Below the pieces are notes generated by a model. The model had not been told where the DNA came from. It did not search any database and saw only the letters and a program-made list of their open reading frames with translations. 64,000 nucleotides of DNA from Clostridium bornimense (lineage in GTDB: Bacteria > Bacillota > Clostridia > Clostridiales > Clostridiaceae): assembly GCF_018917145.1 (NCBI RefSeq), contig NZ_JAHLOD010000007.1, forward strand, positions 34,653 to 98,652, in the 5' to 3' direction. Shown piece by piece: positions 8,575-17,397 of the stretch. Made by a program: the position numbers and the translations under genes. How positions within the stretch are numbered: position 1 is the stretch's first letter; every line of letters begins with the position of its first letter.

Positions 8575-8926
8575 TTATTTACAAAATTGGAATTTATTTT
8601 TAGAAGTAGATAGTACTTTAAACAAAGAATATCCTAATATAATTCCTATAACATTGAAAATCACATCGTCTATATCTACTGATCGAAATCCTAAATATAA
8701 GATATTTTCTATAAGTTGCAATATCTCTATTGATAAAGAAGTAATTAATCCAATGAGAAAAATTTTCTTCAAATTTCTTAAGTTTGTCCACAATATAGGT
8801 AAAAGTAAACCTAATGGTAATAAAAGTATATTGCTTACCTTTCTTTTTATGTATAACTAGATTAAGTAGGAATATAAAGATAAATAGTGGAAGACTTAGT
8901 ATAAAAAAGTTATTTGAATCAATCAT
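8575..8926 (-). pseudogene. VanZ-like membrane protein, frameshifted
   Basis: On the minus strand ATG 8926 follows AAAAGGAG and begins an N-terminal membrane helix (LSLPLFIFIFLLNLVIHKK). The expected continuation LLLPLGLLLPILW and then KKIFLIGLITSLSIEILQL, RSVDIDDVIFNVIGIILGY is in a different frame and runs to a stop at 8575. Removing one A from the AAAAA run near 8850 restores a single VanZ-like frame of about 117 residues with the family's SIEILQ and DxDDxxxN motifs. It is either a real single-base insertion or a sequence error. VanZ-like proteins are linked to teicoplanin tolerance or cell-envelope functions, but no glycopeptide cluster is nearby. Confidence 0.7.
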
Positions 8927-9036
8927 TGTTACAGTGCTCCTTTTAATTATTAATTGATGGTTTTGTTATAGTTTATCATAGTATTAAATTTTAATGAATA
9001 AGAATATATTAGAGAAATATATAAATTTTAATTAAA

Positions 9037-9050
9037 GTAACGTATGTTAC
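9037..9050. promoter_or_regulatory. HcpR-like (CRP/FNR-type) operator upstream of hcp
   Basis: GTAAC-GTAT-GTTAC is a perfect inverted repeat with a 4-base centre, 150 bases before the hcp start. The GTnAC half-site is that reported for HcpR regulators, which control hcp genes in anaerobes by sensing NO. The family match is from known motif style; the regulator gene itself is not in the window. Confidence 0.5.
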
Positions 9051-9199
9051 AGAATGAAATGCACTAATGATGTAAGATAAACACGTAAGTTGTGGCGAAG
9101 ACATAAAGCAATTTAAAGAATTATTTATGATTTGCTATGACGAAATATAAATAAACATTTATATGGTAATATACCATTGAAATAAAGGAGATAATAACT

Positions 9200-11113
9200 A
9201 TGAGCAACATGATGTTTTGTATGCAATGCCAAGAAACTGCTGGCAACAAAGGTTGTACTAAAGTTGGTGTTTGTGGTAAAAGCGCAGACCTTGCAAACAT
9301 GCAAGATTTATTAATTTATGTAACTAAAGGTTTATCAGAAGTAACTACAAGATTACGTAAAGAAGGAAAAGAAATTTCTAAAGATGTTAACCACTATATA
9401 ACATTAAACTTATTTACAACAATCACAAATGCAAACTTTGATGATGATGTATTTTATGCTAGAGTAAAAGAAACATTATCAATAAAGAATGACTTAATGA
9501 AGCAATTATCTGATAAAGAAGGTTTATCAGCAGCTGCAACATGGGATGTAGAAGAAGATAAGAAGTCTGGGTTCTTAGCAACACTTAAAAATATTGTATC
9601 AGGAAATAACTCAGGATCTGAAATAAATGCTATGTTAAAAGAAAAAGCAGAATCAAATGAAGTTGGTGTATTAGCTACTGAAGATGAAGATGTACGTTCA
9701 TTAAGAGAATTAATCACTTATGGATTAAAAGGTTTATCTGCATATTCTAAACATGCTAATGCATTAGGATATGATAATGAAGAAATCGATGCATTCATGC
9801 AAGAAACATTAATGAAATTAATGGATGATTCAATGACTGTAGATCAATTAGTAGCATTAACTTTAGAAACTGGTAAAGTTGGTGTTGACGGTATGGCACT
9901 TTTAGATACTGCAAACACTACAACATACGGTAACCCAGAAATCACTAAAGTTAATATCGGTGTAGGTAAAAACCCTGGTATCTTAGTATCTGGTCATGAC
10001 CTTGCAGATATTGAACAATTATTAATTCAAACAGAAGGAACTGGTGTAGATGTGTATACTCATTCTGAAATGTTACCAGCTCACTACTATCCAAAATTAA
10101 AGAAATACAAGCACTTAGTAGGTAACTACGGTAATGCTTGGTGGAAGCAAAAAGAAGAGTTTGAAAGTTTCAATGGACCAATCTTAATGACTACAAACTG
10201 TATCGTTCCACCAAAAGATTCTTACAAAAATAGAATGTTTACTACAGGGGCAGCAGGTTATGCTGGATGCAAACACATTGAAGGTGAAGCAGGAAGCAAA
10301 AAAGATTTCTCTGAAATCATCGCATTAGCTAAAAGATGTGAAGCTCCAACAGAAATCGAAAGTGGAGAAATCGTTGGTGGATTTGCTCATGAGCAAGTAT
10401 TTGCTTTAGCAGATACAGTTGTTGAAGCTGTAAAATCTGGTGCAATTAAAAAATTCGTAGTTATGGCTGGTTGCGATGGTAGAGCAACAAAACGTAATTA
10501 CTATACTGAATTTGCAAAAGCTCTTCCAAAAGATACAGTAATTTTAACTGCAGGATGTGCAAAATATAAATATAACAAATTAGATCTAGGAGATATCGGT
10601 GGTATTCCAAGAGTATTAGATGCAGGACAATGTAATGATTCTTACTCATTAGCTTTAATAGCTCTTAAGTTAAAAGAAATATTCGGTCTTGAAGAAATCA
10701 ACGAATTACCAATCATTTATAACATTGCTTGGTATGAACAAAAAGCTGTTATCGTATTATTAAGCTTATTATACCTTGGAGTAAAAGAAATTCACTTAGG
10801 ACCAACACTTCCAGCATTCCTTTCTCCAAATGTAGCTAATGTATTAGTAGAAAACTTTGGTATCGGTGGAATCACTACTGTTGAAGAAGATATGGAAATG
10901 TTCTTTGGAGAAGAAGTAAAGGCACAAGATGGAGAAATATCTAAAGATATGATAATTGGTGATATCGTAAAGAAGAATCCTGAAAATGCTGATATATTAA
11001 TGGCTGCAGGAATGCACTGCCTTGGATGTCCATCTTCACAAGCTGAAACATTAGAAGAAGCTTGTATGGTTCATGGACTAGATGTAAATGAACTTTTAGC
11101 AAAATTAAAATAA
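9200..11113 (+). CDS. hcp: Hydroxylamine reductase / hybrid-cluster protein with C-terminal DUF1858 domain
   Basis: The product has 637 residues. The N-terminal cysteines C7, C10, C19 and C25 give the short-spaced class I pattern of strict anaerobes and bind the [4Fe-4S] cluster. Later motifs include [39 protein letters not shown] and the [12 protein letters not shown] stretch around the hybrid Fe-S-O cluster. Hcp reduces hydroxylamine in vitro and NO in vivo. The protein is longer than usual (about 550) because residues ~580-637 form a DUF1858 'hybrid-cluster-associated redox disulfide' domain ([20 protein letters not shown]) with C607 and C610 in HCLGC. Codon use is unusually rich in favoured codons, suggesting high expression. 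AAAGGAGA precedes the ATG. Confidence 0.96.
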   Translation: MSNMMFCMQCQETAGNKGCTKVGVCGKSADLANMQDLLIYVTKGLSEVTTRLRKEGKEISKDVNHYITLNLFTTITNANFDDDVFYARVKETLSIKNDLMKQLSDKEGLSAAATWDVEEDKKSGFLATLKNIVSGNNSGSEINAMLKEKAESNEVGVLATEDEDVRSLRELITYGLKGLSAYSKHANALGYDNEEIDAFMQETLMKLMDDSMTVDQLVALTLETGKVGVDGMALLDTANTTTYGNPEITKVNIGVGKNPGILVSGHDLADIEQLLIQTEGTGVDVYTHSEMLPAHYYPKLKKYKHLVGNYGNAWWKQKEEFESFNGPILMTTNCIVPPKDSYKNRMFTTGAAGYAGCKHIEGEAGSKKDFSEIIALAKRCEAPTEIESGEIVGGFAHEQVFALADTVVEAVKSGAIKKFVVMAGCDGRATKRNYYTEFAKALPKDTVILTAGCAKYKYNKLDLGDIGGIPRVLDAGQCNDSYSLALIALKLKEIFGLEEINELPIIYNIAWYEQKAVIVLLSLLYLGVKEIHLGPTLPAFLSPNVANVLVENFGIGGITTVEEDMEMFFGEEVKAQDGEISKDMIIGDIVKKNPENADILMAAGMHCLGCPSSQAETLEEACMVHGLDVNELLAKLK

Positions 11114-11200
11114 TTAGTATGTAAAATAAGCTGTTACAGAATAAGTATTTACAAGTTGTTTTGCAGCTATTCATAAATATTTTCTAATTTTGCCATAATA

Positions 11201-11338
11201 CTGACACAATTAATTGATATATTATAATTGTAGTTAATGAAATAGTTAGTTTTTTTAAATCATTTTCCTTTTTAAACATACAAAGAGACTGTGTATTAAA
11301 CAAATGAGAATTTGTTTTCACAGTCTCTTTTTTTATAT
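11201..11338 (+). ncRNA. Candidate small RNA, copy B of a three-copy family
   Basis: CTGACA (11201-11206) and TATAAT (11223-11228) with a 16-base spacer form a promoter. The predicted RNA (start near 11235) contains a T-run, then AAATCATTTTCCTTTTT (11257-11273), identical to copy C at 60530-60546. It ends at a terminator whose 12-bp stem AAAGAGACTGTG (11282-11293) pairs with CACAGTCTCTTT (11319-11330), with an inner AACAAAT/ATTTGTT helix. The ATCATTTTCCTTTTT segment is complementary to AAAAAGGAAAATGAT, i.e. a ribosome-binding site plus ATG. A trans-acting antisense role is an inference. Confidence 0.6.
11282..11336 (+). terminator. Intrinsic terminator of candidate sRNA B
   Basis: A 12-bp perfect outer stem with an inner hairpin and seven T residues. 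Confidence 0.85.
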
Positions 11339-11427
11339 TTTTGAACATATTAATAGCTGTTATAGTTAAGTGGTGGTAGAAGTTATAGTAAGGAATTTGG
11401 AACACATATTTGAAAAAATGAAGAAAT

Positions 11428-11471
11428 ATGCTACTATATTAGTTAGTTTATACTAACTAATATAGTAGCAT
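11428..11471. promoter_or_regulatory. 20-bp perfect inverted repeat upstream of the AraC gene
   Basis: The left arm 11428-11447 and right arm 11452-11471 are perfectly complementary over 20 bases with a TTAT loop. ATTTTT follows. It ends 30 bases before the AraC start, so it is either a terminator isolating the AraC gene or an RNA/DNA control element of that gene. The short T-tract makes a pure terminator role uncertain. Confidence 0.65.
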
Positions 11472-11501
11472 TATTTTTAGGCTTAAGGATGGTGATATAA
11501 G

Positions 11502-12464
11502 ATGGATATAGAAAAGTTAGAAGAATCTCAAAATAAGGATATTATCGAAGTTTTACCACAGGATGATGATTGTATTATATATAAGATTTTAAATAAAACA
11601 GGAGAAACGTTGATGACAAGTTATAAGGTGTTTCCAGGAATTGAGATTGTATATAATAATGTTGATATGAGAAAGTGTTCTGTTATTTTAGATAAGAACA
11701 ATTTGGAAGGAAATGTATTTGAAATAAATCATTGTCTTGAAGGAAGAATTGAATGTGAGGTTGGTGGAGAATTTTTTTATCTTACACCAGGGGATATGTC
11801 TATTAACGTAAAGAAAAATGTTAATAATGAGACTTATTTTCCTACTAGTCATTATTATGGAGTATCAATAGTTGTAGATGCTAATTTAGCACCACGTTGT
11901 CTTTCCTGTATTCTTGATGATGTAAATGTAGAGCCAACATCAATTATGAGAAAGTTTTGTGAGGAATCAGATACTTTTATCATAAGAAATAATTCACATT
12001 TAGATCATATTTTTCATGAGTTATATTGTATCCCACATACAATTAGAAAGGGATATTTTAAAGTAAAGGTATTAGAGATTCTTTTATTTCTTGGAGGGAT
12101 TTCAGTAGATCAACTATATTCAAAGGGAGAAAGATATACTAAATCTCAAGTATTGTTAGCAAAGAAGGTATGTGAATTTTTGTCTGACAATATGGAAAAG
12201 CGTATCACAATTGAATATTTATCTGAAAAGTTTCATGTTTCTACTACACAGCTCAAAAATTGTTTTAAGGGAGTTTATGGAGTATCTATATATGCATATA
12301 TACGGGTACAAAAAATGCAGACAGCAGCTCTATTGATTAAAAATACAGAAAGAACAATTTTAGATATTGCATCACAATATGGTTATAATAATGCCAGCAA
12401 ATTTGCTAAAGCATTTAAAGATGTCATGGGAATATTGCCTAATCAATATCGTAAAGAGGGATAA
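11502..12464 (+). CDS. AraC-family transcriptional regulator
   Basis: The product has 320 residues. The C-terminal ~100 residues hold two helix-turn-helix motifs: ITIEYLSEKFHVSTTQLKNC and the signature TILDIASQYGYNNASKFAKA followed by FKDVMGILPNQYRK. The N-terminal ~200 residues form a ligand-sensing domain (EINHCLEGRIECEVGGEFFYLTPGD resembles a cupin-like part). It is followed 173 bases later by two ABC half-transporters in the same direction, an arrangement often seen for importers or exporters of siderophore-like or peptide compounds. It probably activates that pair. The ligand is unknown. Confidence 0.88.
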   Translation: MDIEKLEESQNKDIIEVLPQDDDCIIYKILNKTGETLMTSYKVFPGIEIVYNNVDMRKCSVILDKNNLEGNVFEINHCLEGRIECEVGGEFFYLTPGDMSINVKKNVNNETYFPTSHYYGVSIVVDANLAPRCLSCILDDVNVEPTSIMRKFCEESDTFIIRNNSHLDHIFHELYCIPHTIRKGYFKVKVLEILLFLGGISVDQLYSKGERYTKSQVLLAKKVCEFLSDNMEKRITIEYLSEKFHVSTTQLKNCFKGVYGVSIYAYIRVQKMQTAALLIKNTERTILDIASQYGYNNASKFAKAFKDVMGILPNQYRKEG

Positions 12465-12637
12465 AAATGTCTTTTTGGAGCAGGTAATATTCTATATGGA
12501 GTAGAGGCAGTAATATTCCTTTTCATATAATATTAATAGATGAAGTGCAATGAATCTACAAAATTGTATTATTTTTTTACAGACTGGTTAGAGATTCCTA
12601 ACTTCATTATAAATGTTTTAAAGAGGAGGAATTAATC

Positions 12638-14416
12638 TTGAAAAAGAAATCAGATATGTCAAAGCTATTCCAGTATGCAGGTAAATATAAGTACTTATCT
12701 ATTGCTTCCTGGATTTTATCTGGAGTTAGTGCTTTTTTTGCACTTGTTCCATTTATATATATCTGGAAAATTATTAAGGAAGTATTAAAAGTTGCACCAG
12801 ATTTTAGTAAAGCCGAAACCTTATCTTATAATGGTTGGATGGCGGTATTATTTGCAGTTATATCTATGTTAATTTATATAGGTGCCCTAATGTGTTCGCA
12901 TATTGCAGCATTTCATGTGCAAGCACAAATTCGTTCACGTGCAATGCACCATATTGTTACATTGCCACTGGAATTTATGGACGATATAGGAAGTGGAAAG
13001 CTAAGAAAAATTATTAATGAATGTAGTGCAGATACAGAAACCTATCTTGCGCATCAATTACCAGATAAGGCAGGGGCAATTGCAACGCCAATAGGGCTAC
13101 TTATATTACTGTTAATATTTGATTGGCGTTTGGGATTATTATCTTTATTACCAGTAGTTATCGCGTTTATAATTATGTCTATGATGACAGGCAAAGAGAT
13201 GCAACAGAAGATGACAGAATATCAAAATGCATTAGCTGAAATGTCTAGTGAAGCTGTTGAATATGTTCGTGGTATCCCTGTTGTAAAAACTTTTGGACAA
13301 TCTGTATTCTCATTTAAAAGATTAAAAAATAGTATTGATAAGTATCAAAAGTGGACAATAGCCTATACTAAGCAGCTTATGATGCCAATGGTGCTTTATA
13401 CCACAATAATAAATGCTGTATTTACAATATTAATTGCTGTAACACTTATTATTTCAGAAAAAGGAAATATCACAGCCGACTTTCTTTTAAATTTACTTTT
13501 CTATATTATTATTACGCCTATAATTACTATAACATTGAATAAAATTATGTATTCAAGCGAAAATTCAATGATTGTATCTGATGCTTTAAAGCGTATTGAT
13601 AGCGTTATGGAAATTAAACCATTACCGCAATCTAATAATAATAAGTATCCAGTTGATAATTCTGTAATTTTGGATGATGTAATATTCCGTTATCCAAATT
13701 CAGAGGAAAATGCATTAAGTCATATTTCACTTAAAATTAACCCCGGTGAACATATTGCATTAGTAGGACCATCAGGAAGTGGAAAATCTACTTTGGCTGC
13801 TGTTGTTGCACGTTTTTTTGATGTTACAAGTGGAAAGATTCTTATTGGTGGTGTTGATATAAGAGATATTAAAAAGGATGACCTTATGAACACAGTATCT
13901 TTTGTTTTTCAAGATAGTAAGCTAATTAAAGCATCTATTTTAGAAAATGTTAGAATGGCAAAAAAGAATGCTTCACGAGAAGAAGTAATGGAAGCACTTC
14001 ATAAGGCACAATGTGATGATATTATAAGTAAGCTACCTAATGGCGTCGATACAATAATTGGTACAAATGGAACATATCTTTCTGGTGGTGAATGTCAAAG
14101 AATTTCTATTGCTAGAGCTATACTAAAAGATGCACCGATTTTAATTCTTGATGAAGCTACAGCTTTTGCAGATCCAGATAATGAGGTAAAAGTACAAGCT
14201 GCATTTGAGGAACTTTCTAAAGGAAAGACTGTTATTATGATTGCACATAGATTGTCTACAGTTACATCAGCAGATTGTATTTATGTATTAAAAGATGGAT
14301 GTGTATTTGAAAGCGGTACTCATAATAAGTTAGTATCACACAAAGGTTTATATGCTCATATGTGGAATGAATATAACCACACTGCAAAGTGGAAAGTAGG
14401 TGAAAAAAATGCTTAA
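12638..14416 (+). CDS. ABC transporter, fused permease and ATPase (first half-transporter)
   Basis: The product has 592 residues with six transmembrane helices in the first ~310, then an ATPase domain with Walker A GPSGSGKST (~385-393), the signature LSGGECQRISIARAIL, Walker B ILILDEATAF, and the H-loop IAHRLST. The start is TTG at 12638, chosen because a full GAGGAGGA lies eight bases upstream; the next in-frame ATG at 12656 has none. It acts with the next gene as a heterodimer. Walker B is followed by AFAD instead of the usual ASLD. Heterodimers of this type (type IV ABC fold) include YbtPQ-like siderophore importers and drug exporters; direction of transport is not decided by sequence alone. 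Confidence 0.92.
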   Translation: MKKKSDMSKLFQYAGKYKYLSIASWILSGVSAFFALVPFIYIWKIIKEVLKVAPDFSKAETLSYNGWMAVLFAVISMLIYIGALMCSHIAAFHVQAQIRSRAMHHIVTLPLEFMDDIGSGKLRKIINECSADTETYLAHQLPDKAGAIATPIGLLILLLIFDWRLGLLSLLPVVIAFIIMSMMTGKEMQQKMTEYQNALAEMSSEAVEYVRGIPVVKTFGQSVFSFKRLKNSIDKYQKWTIAYTKQLMMPMVLYTTIINAVFTILIAVTLIISEKGNITADFLLNLLFYIIITPIITITLNKIMYSSENSMIVSDALKRIDSVMEIKPLPQSNNNKYPVDNSVILDDVIFRYPNSEENALSHISLKINPGEHIALVGPSGSGKSTLAAVVARFFDVTSGKILIGGVDIRDIKKDDLMNTVSFVFQDSKLIKASILENVRMAKKNASREEVMEALHKAQCDDIISKLPNGVDTIIGTNGTYLSGGECQRISIARAILKDAPILILDEATAFADPDNEVKVQAAFEELSKGKTVIMIAHRLSTVTSADCIYVLKDGCVFESGTHNKLVSHKGLYAHMWNEYNHTAKWKVGEKNA

Positions 14417-16142
14417 ATTATTACAACATAGATATGCACTTTCAGCAAAAGGTGCAAAGGATATGATGAAAGCTTTTATTTCTTGCATTGCATCAAACCT
14501 TGTATTAATGATGCCAGTAGGATTACTTTATGAGTTGGTTTCAGACATAATAAATAAAAATGATTTATCAAAGCGATTAACTTTTTATATTATTGGATCT
14601 ATTCTTTGTTTACTTTTGATAGCAATTACAACTTCAGTTCAATATAAGGCTACGTTTTTTGCTACGTATATAGAGAGTGGAGTAAGGAGAATTAGTCTTG
14701 CAGAAAAATTACGTAAACTTCCTTTAGCTTTCTTTGGAAAAAAGGATCTTTCTGATTTAACTAGTACTATTATGGCTGATTGTTCAACTATGGAAACTGC
14801 ATCGTCTCATTGGATTCCAGAACTTGTAGGATCATTAATCTCAACGTTGATTGTAGCAATAGCATTATTCTTTTTCGATTGGAGAATGGCACTTGCTACC
14901 CTTTGGGTACTTCCAATTTCTTTTGCCATTGTTTTATTGTCAGCAAAGGTGCAATATAAGCTTGGCAAAAAACATATGTTATTAAAAATGGATTGTGCTG
15001 ATGGTATTCAAGAATGCCTTGAGACAATAAGGGATTTAAAAGCTAATAATGCAGAAAAAGAGTATCTTAATGGATTAGATAAGAAGATTAAGGATGTGGA
15101 AAAACATGCATTAGTAAATGAACTTGGTAATGCTGTTTTTGTATCATCTGCACAAATGATTTTAAAATTAGGTATTGTTACTACTGCTCTTATTGGTGGA
15201 GTTTTGCTACAAGATGGAAGCATTGATATATTGACTTTTTTTATGTATTTATTAGTAGTGTCAAGAATTTATGACCCAATGCAAATGTCACTTCAAAATT
15301 TAGCAGCTATTACATCAACAAAGGTACAGGTTGATCGTATGAATGAGATTTTAGAACATCCACTTCAATCAGGAGTTATGGAACTTTGTAATAATGGATA
15401 TGATATTACATTTAAAAATGTTGGCTTTTCTTATGATGATAGGGAAACAGTACTTTCTAATGTTTCATTTACAGCAAAGCAAGGTGAAGTAACTGCTTTA
15501 ATTGGACCATCTGGAGGTGGAAAAACTACAGTGTCTAGACTTGCAACAAGATTTTGGGATATTACTAAAGGAAAAATTACTGTTGGTGGTATGGACATCT
15601 CTAAAATTGATCCAGAAACATTATTGTCTCTTTATTCAATTGTTTTTCAGGATGTTACACTTTTTAATAATACCATTATGGAAAATATTCGTATTGGTCG
15701 TAAAGATGCTACAGATAAAGAAGTATTGCAAGCTGCAAGATACGCACATTGTGATGAATTTGTAGATAAATTGCCTAAGGGATATAATACGATGATAGGT
15801 GAAAATGGTTCAGAGCTTTCAGGTGGTGAGCGTCAAAGAATATCTATAGCAAGAGCATTCCTTAAAGATGCACCTATTATTCTCCTAGATGAAGCAACGG
15901 CATCTCTTGATGTGGATAATGAAACATTGATTCAAAACTCCATTTCAAAACTTATAAGAAATAAGACGGTAATGATTATTGCCCATCGTATGCGTACAGT
16001 GGCCTCTGCAGATAAAATAGTGGTACTTAAAGATGGGGTTGTAGCACAACAAGGTTCACCAGATAAGTTGATAAATGAAGAAGGGATATATAAGAATATG
16101 GTTAATTTGCAATTAGAATCTAATAGTTGGAAAATGAATTAG
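14409..16142 (+). CDS. ABC transporter, fused permease and ATPase (second half-transporter)
   Basis: The product has 577 residues with six membrane helices, Walker A GPSGGGKTT, the Q-loop SIVFQDVTLF, the signature LSGGERQRISIARAFL, Walker B IILLDEATASLD and H-loop IAHRM. ATG 14409 is preferred because AGGTGA lies seven bases before it; an in-frame GTG at 14400 is also possible. It overlaps the previous gene by 8 bases, so the two are translationally coupled and form one heterodimeric transporter. Both signature motifs look intact. The substrate may be the ligand of the upstream AraC regulator. Confidence 0.92.
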   Translation: MLKLLQHRYALSAKGAKDMMKAFISCIASNLVLMMPVGLLYELVSDIINKNDLSKRLTFYIIGSILCLLLIAITTSVQYKATFFATYIESGVRRISLAEKLRKLPLAFFGKKDLSDLTSTIMADCSTMETASSHWIPELVGSLISTLIVAIALFFFDWRMALATLWVLPISFAIVLLSAKVQYKLGKKHMLLKMDCADGIQECLETIRDLKANNAEKEYLNGLDKKIKDVEKHALVNELGNAVFVSSAQMILKLGIVTTALIGGVLLQDGSIDILTFFMYLLVVSRIYDPMQMSLQNLAAITSTKVQVDRMNEILEHPLQSGVMELCNNGYDITFKNVGFSYDDRETVLSNVSFTAKQGEVTALIGPSGGGKTTVSRLATRFWDITKGKITVGGMDISKIDPETLLSLYSIVFQDVTLFNNTIMENIRIGRKDATDKEVLQAARYAHCDEFVDKLPKGYNTMIGENGSELSGGERQRISIARAFLKDAPIILLDEATASLDVDNETLIQNSISKLIRNKTVMIIAHRMRTVASADKIVVLKDGVVAQQGSPDKLINEEGIYKNMVNLQLESNSWKMN

Positions 16143-16156
16143 AGGTTTTACAAAAG

Positions 16157-16203
16157 TGAGAGGTAGTAAACCAGGATTATGGGTTATTACCTCTTATTTT
16201 TAT
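16157..16203 (+). terminator. Intrinsic terminator of the AraC/ABC unit
   Basis: TGAGAGGTAGTAA (16157-16169) pairs with TTATTACCTCTTA (16184-16196), with one or two wobble pairs, followed by TTTTTAT. Confidence 0.75.
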
Positions 16204-16385
16204 GTTCTAATAGCTTCAATAAATTATGTTATAATATGAACTATAGAAAATTTTGTAAATAATTAGAATTTATATATATGGAGGTAATACTGAAAAGAAT
16301 ATTAAAATTAATATGACATACTAATGTCAAATTTACTTTACTACAATTTACTTATAAATAACAAGTTAGAAAGGAATTATATTGT

Positions 16386-17258
16386 ATGCATGAGATTATG
16401 GCAAAGGGAATTCTTTCGAGTAAAAATGGAATGAATGTATATAGGGGTTGTAGTCATGGATGTATTTACTGTGATTCAAGAAGTCATTGTTATGGAATGG
16501 ATCATAAGTTTGAAGATATTGAAGTTAAGGTAAATGCACCAGAGTTATTAGAAGAAAGTTTAAAAAGAAAGAGAAATAAATGCATTATTGGTACTGGAGC
16601 AATGACTGATCCTTATATTCATTTAGAGGAAAAAATTAAAAATACACGAAAATGTTTAGAGGTTATTGAGAAGTATGGTTTTGGAGTAGCAATTCATACT
16701 AAGTCTAATAGAATACTAAGGGATTTAGATTTACTAAAAAAAATTAATAAAAAAAGTAAATGTGTTGTACAAATGACATTAACCACCTACGATGAAGGAT
16801 TATGCAAAGTTATTGAGCCTAATGTTTCAACTACAAAGGAGAGAGTTGAGGTATTAAAAATAATGAGAGATAATGGCATACCAACAGTGGTTTGGCTAAC
16901 ACCTATTTTGCCATATATAAATGATACAGAAGAAAATATAAGGGGAATATTAGATTATTGTATAGAAGCTAAAGTAAAAGGGATAGTTATTTTTAATATG
17001 GGGCTTACTTTAAGGGATGGTAATCGTCAATATTTTTATAAGATGTTAGATTTATATTTTAAAGGTTTGAAAGAAAGATACATAAGAGAATATGGAAATA
17101 GATATGAAATAGTAAGTAAAAAAAATAATCACTTGATGAAGATTCTAAGAGAAACTTGCTATAAGAATAATATAATCTGTGATATAAATGAGGTTTTTAA
17201 ATATATGAGAACTTTGGAAGAAGATAAAACGAATGTACAGTTAAAGTTTGATATATGA
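16386..17258 (+). CDS. Radical SAM protein of the SPL-like family
   Basis: The product has 290 residues. The [4Fe-4S] cysteines C22, C26 and C29 occur in GCSHGCIYCDSRSH, the CX3CX2C motif. GTGAMTDPYIHLE and the VVWLTPILPYINDTEENI segment are characteristic of COG1533/SplB-like proteins, relatives of spore photoproduct lyase. The C-terminal cysteine used by genuine SPL for H-atom transfer cannot be confirmed, and the protein is shorter than SPL (~340), so the reaction is unknown. It is preceded by AAGGA ten bases upstream and stands alone. Confidence 0.85.
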   Translation: MHEIMAKGILSSKNGMNVYRGCSHGCIYCDSRSHCYGMDHKFEDIEVKVNAPELLEESLKRKRNKCIIGTGAMTDPYIHLEEKIKNTRKCLEVIEKYGFGVAIHTKSNRILRDLDLLKKINKKSKCVVQMTLTTYDEGLCKVIEPNVSTTKERVEVLKIMRDNGIPTVVWLTPILPYINDTEENIRGILDYCIEAKVKGIVIFNMGLTLRDGNRQYFYKMLDLYFKGLKERYIREYGNRYEIVSKKNNHLMKILRETCYKNNIICDINEVFKYMRTLEEDKTNVQLKFDI

Positions 17259-17397
17259 ATCAATTATACCTCTGCGTTGTGATTATATAACAAAAATGTT
17301 AATATATATACAAAAGTATATACGATTTCTAGATAAAATTATTCCGTGGGAAATAATTTGAGATTTTGTAAAAATCATAGGAATAGTGGAGGATATT

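Noticed and set aside
8546..8860. A 104-codon plus-strand frame opposite vanZ
   Set aside because: It starts within the bidirectional terminator and is the antisense of a recognisable VanZ sequence.
11184..11405. A 73-codon minus-strand frame between hcp and araC
   Set aside because: It covers the sRNA promoter, core and terminator, with no SD or protein-like composition.
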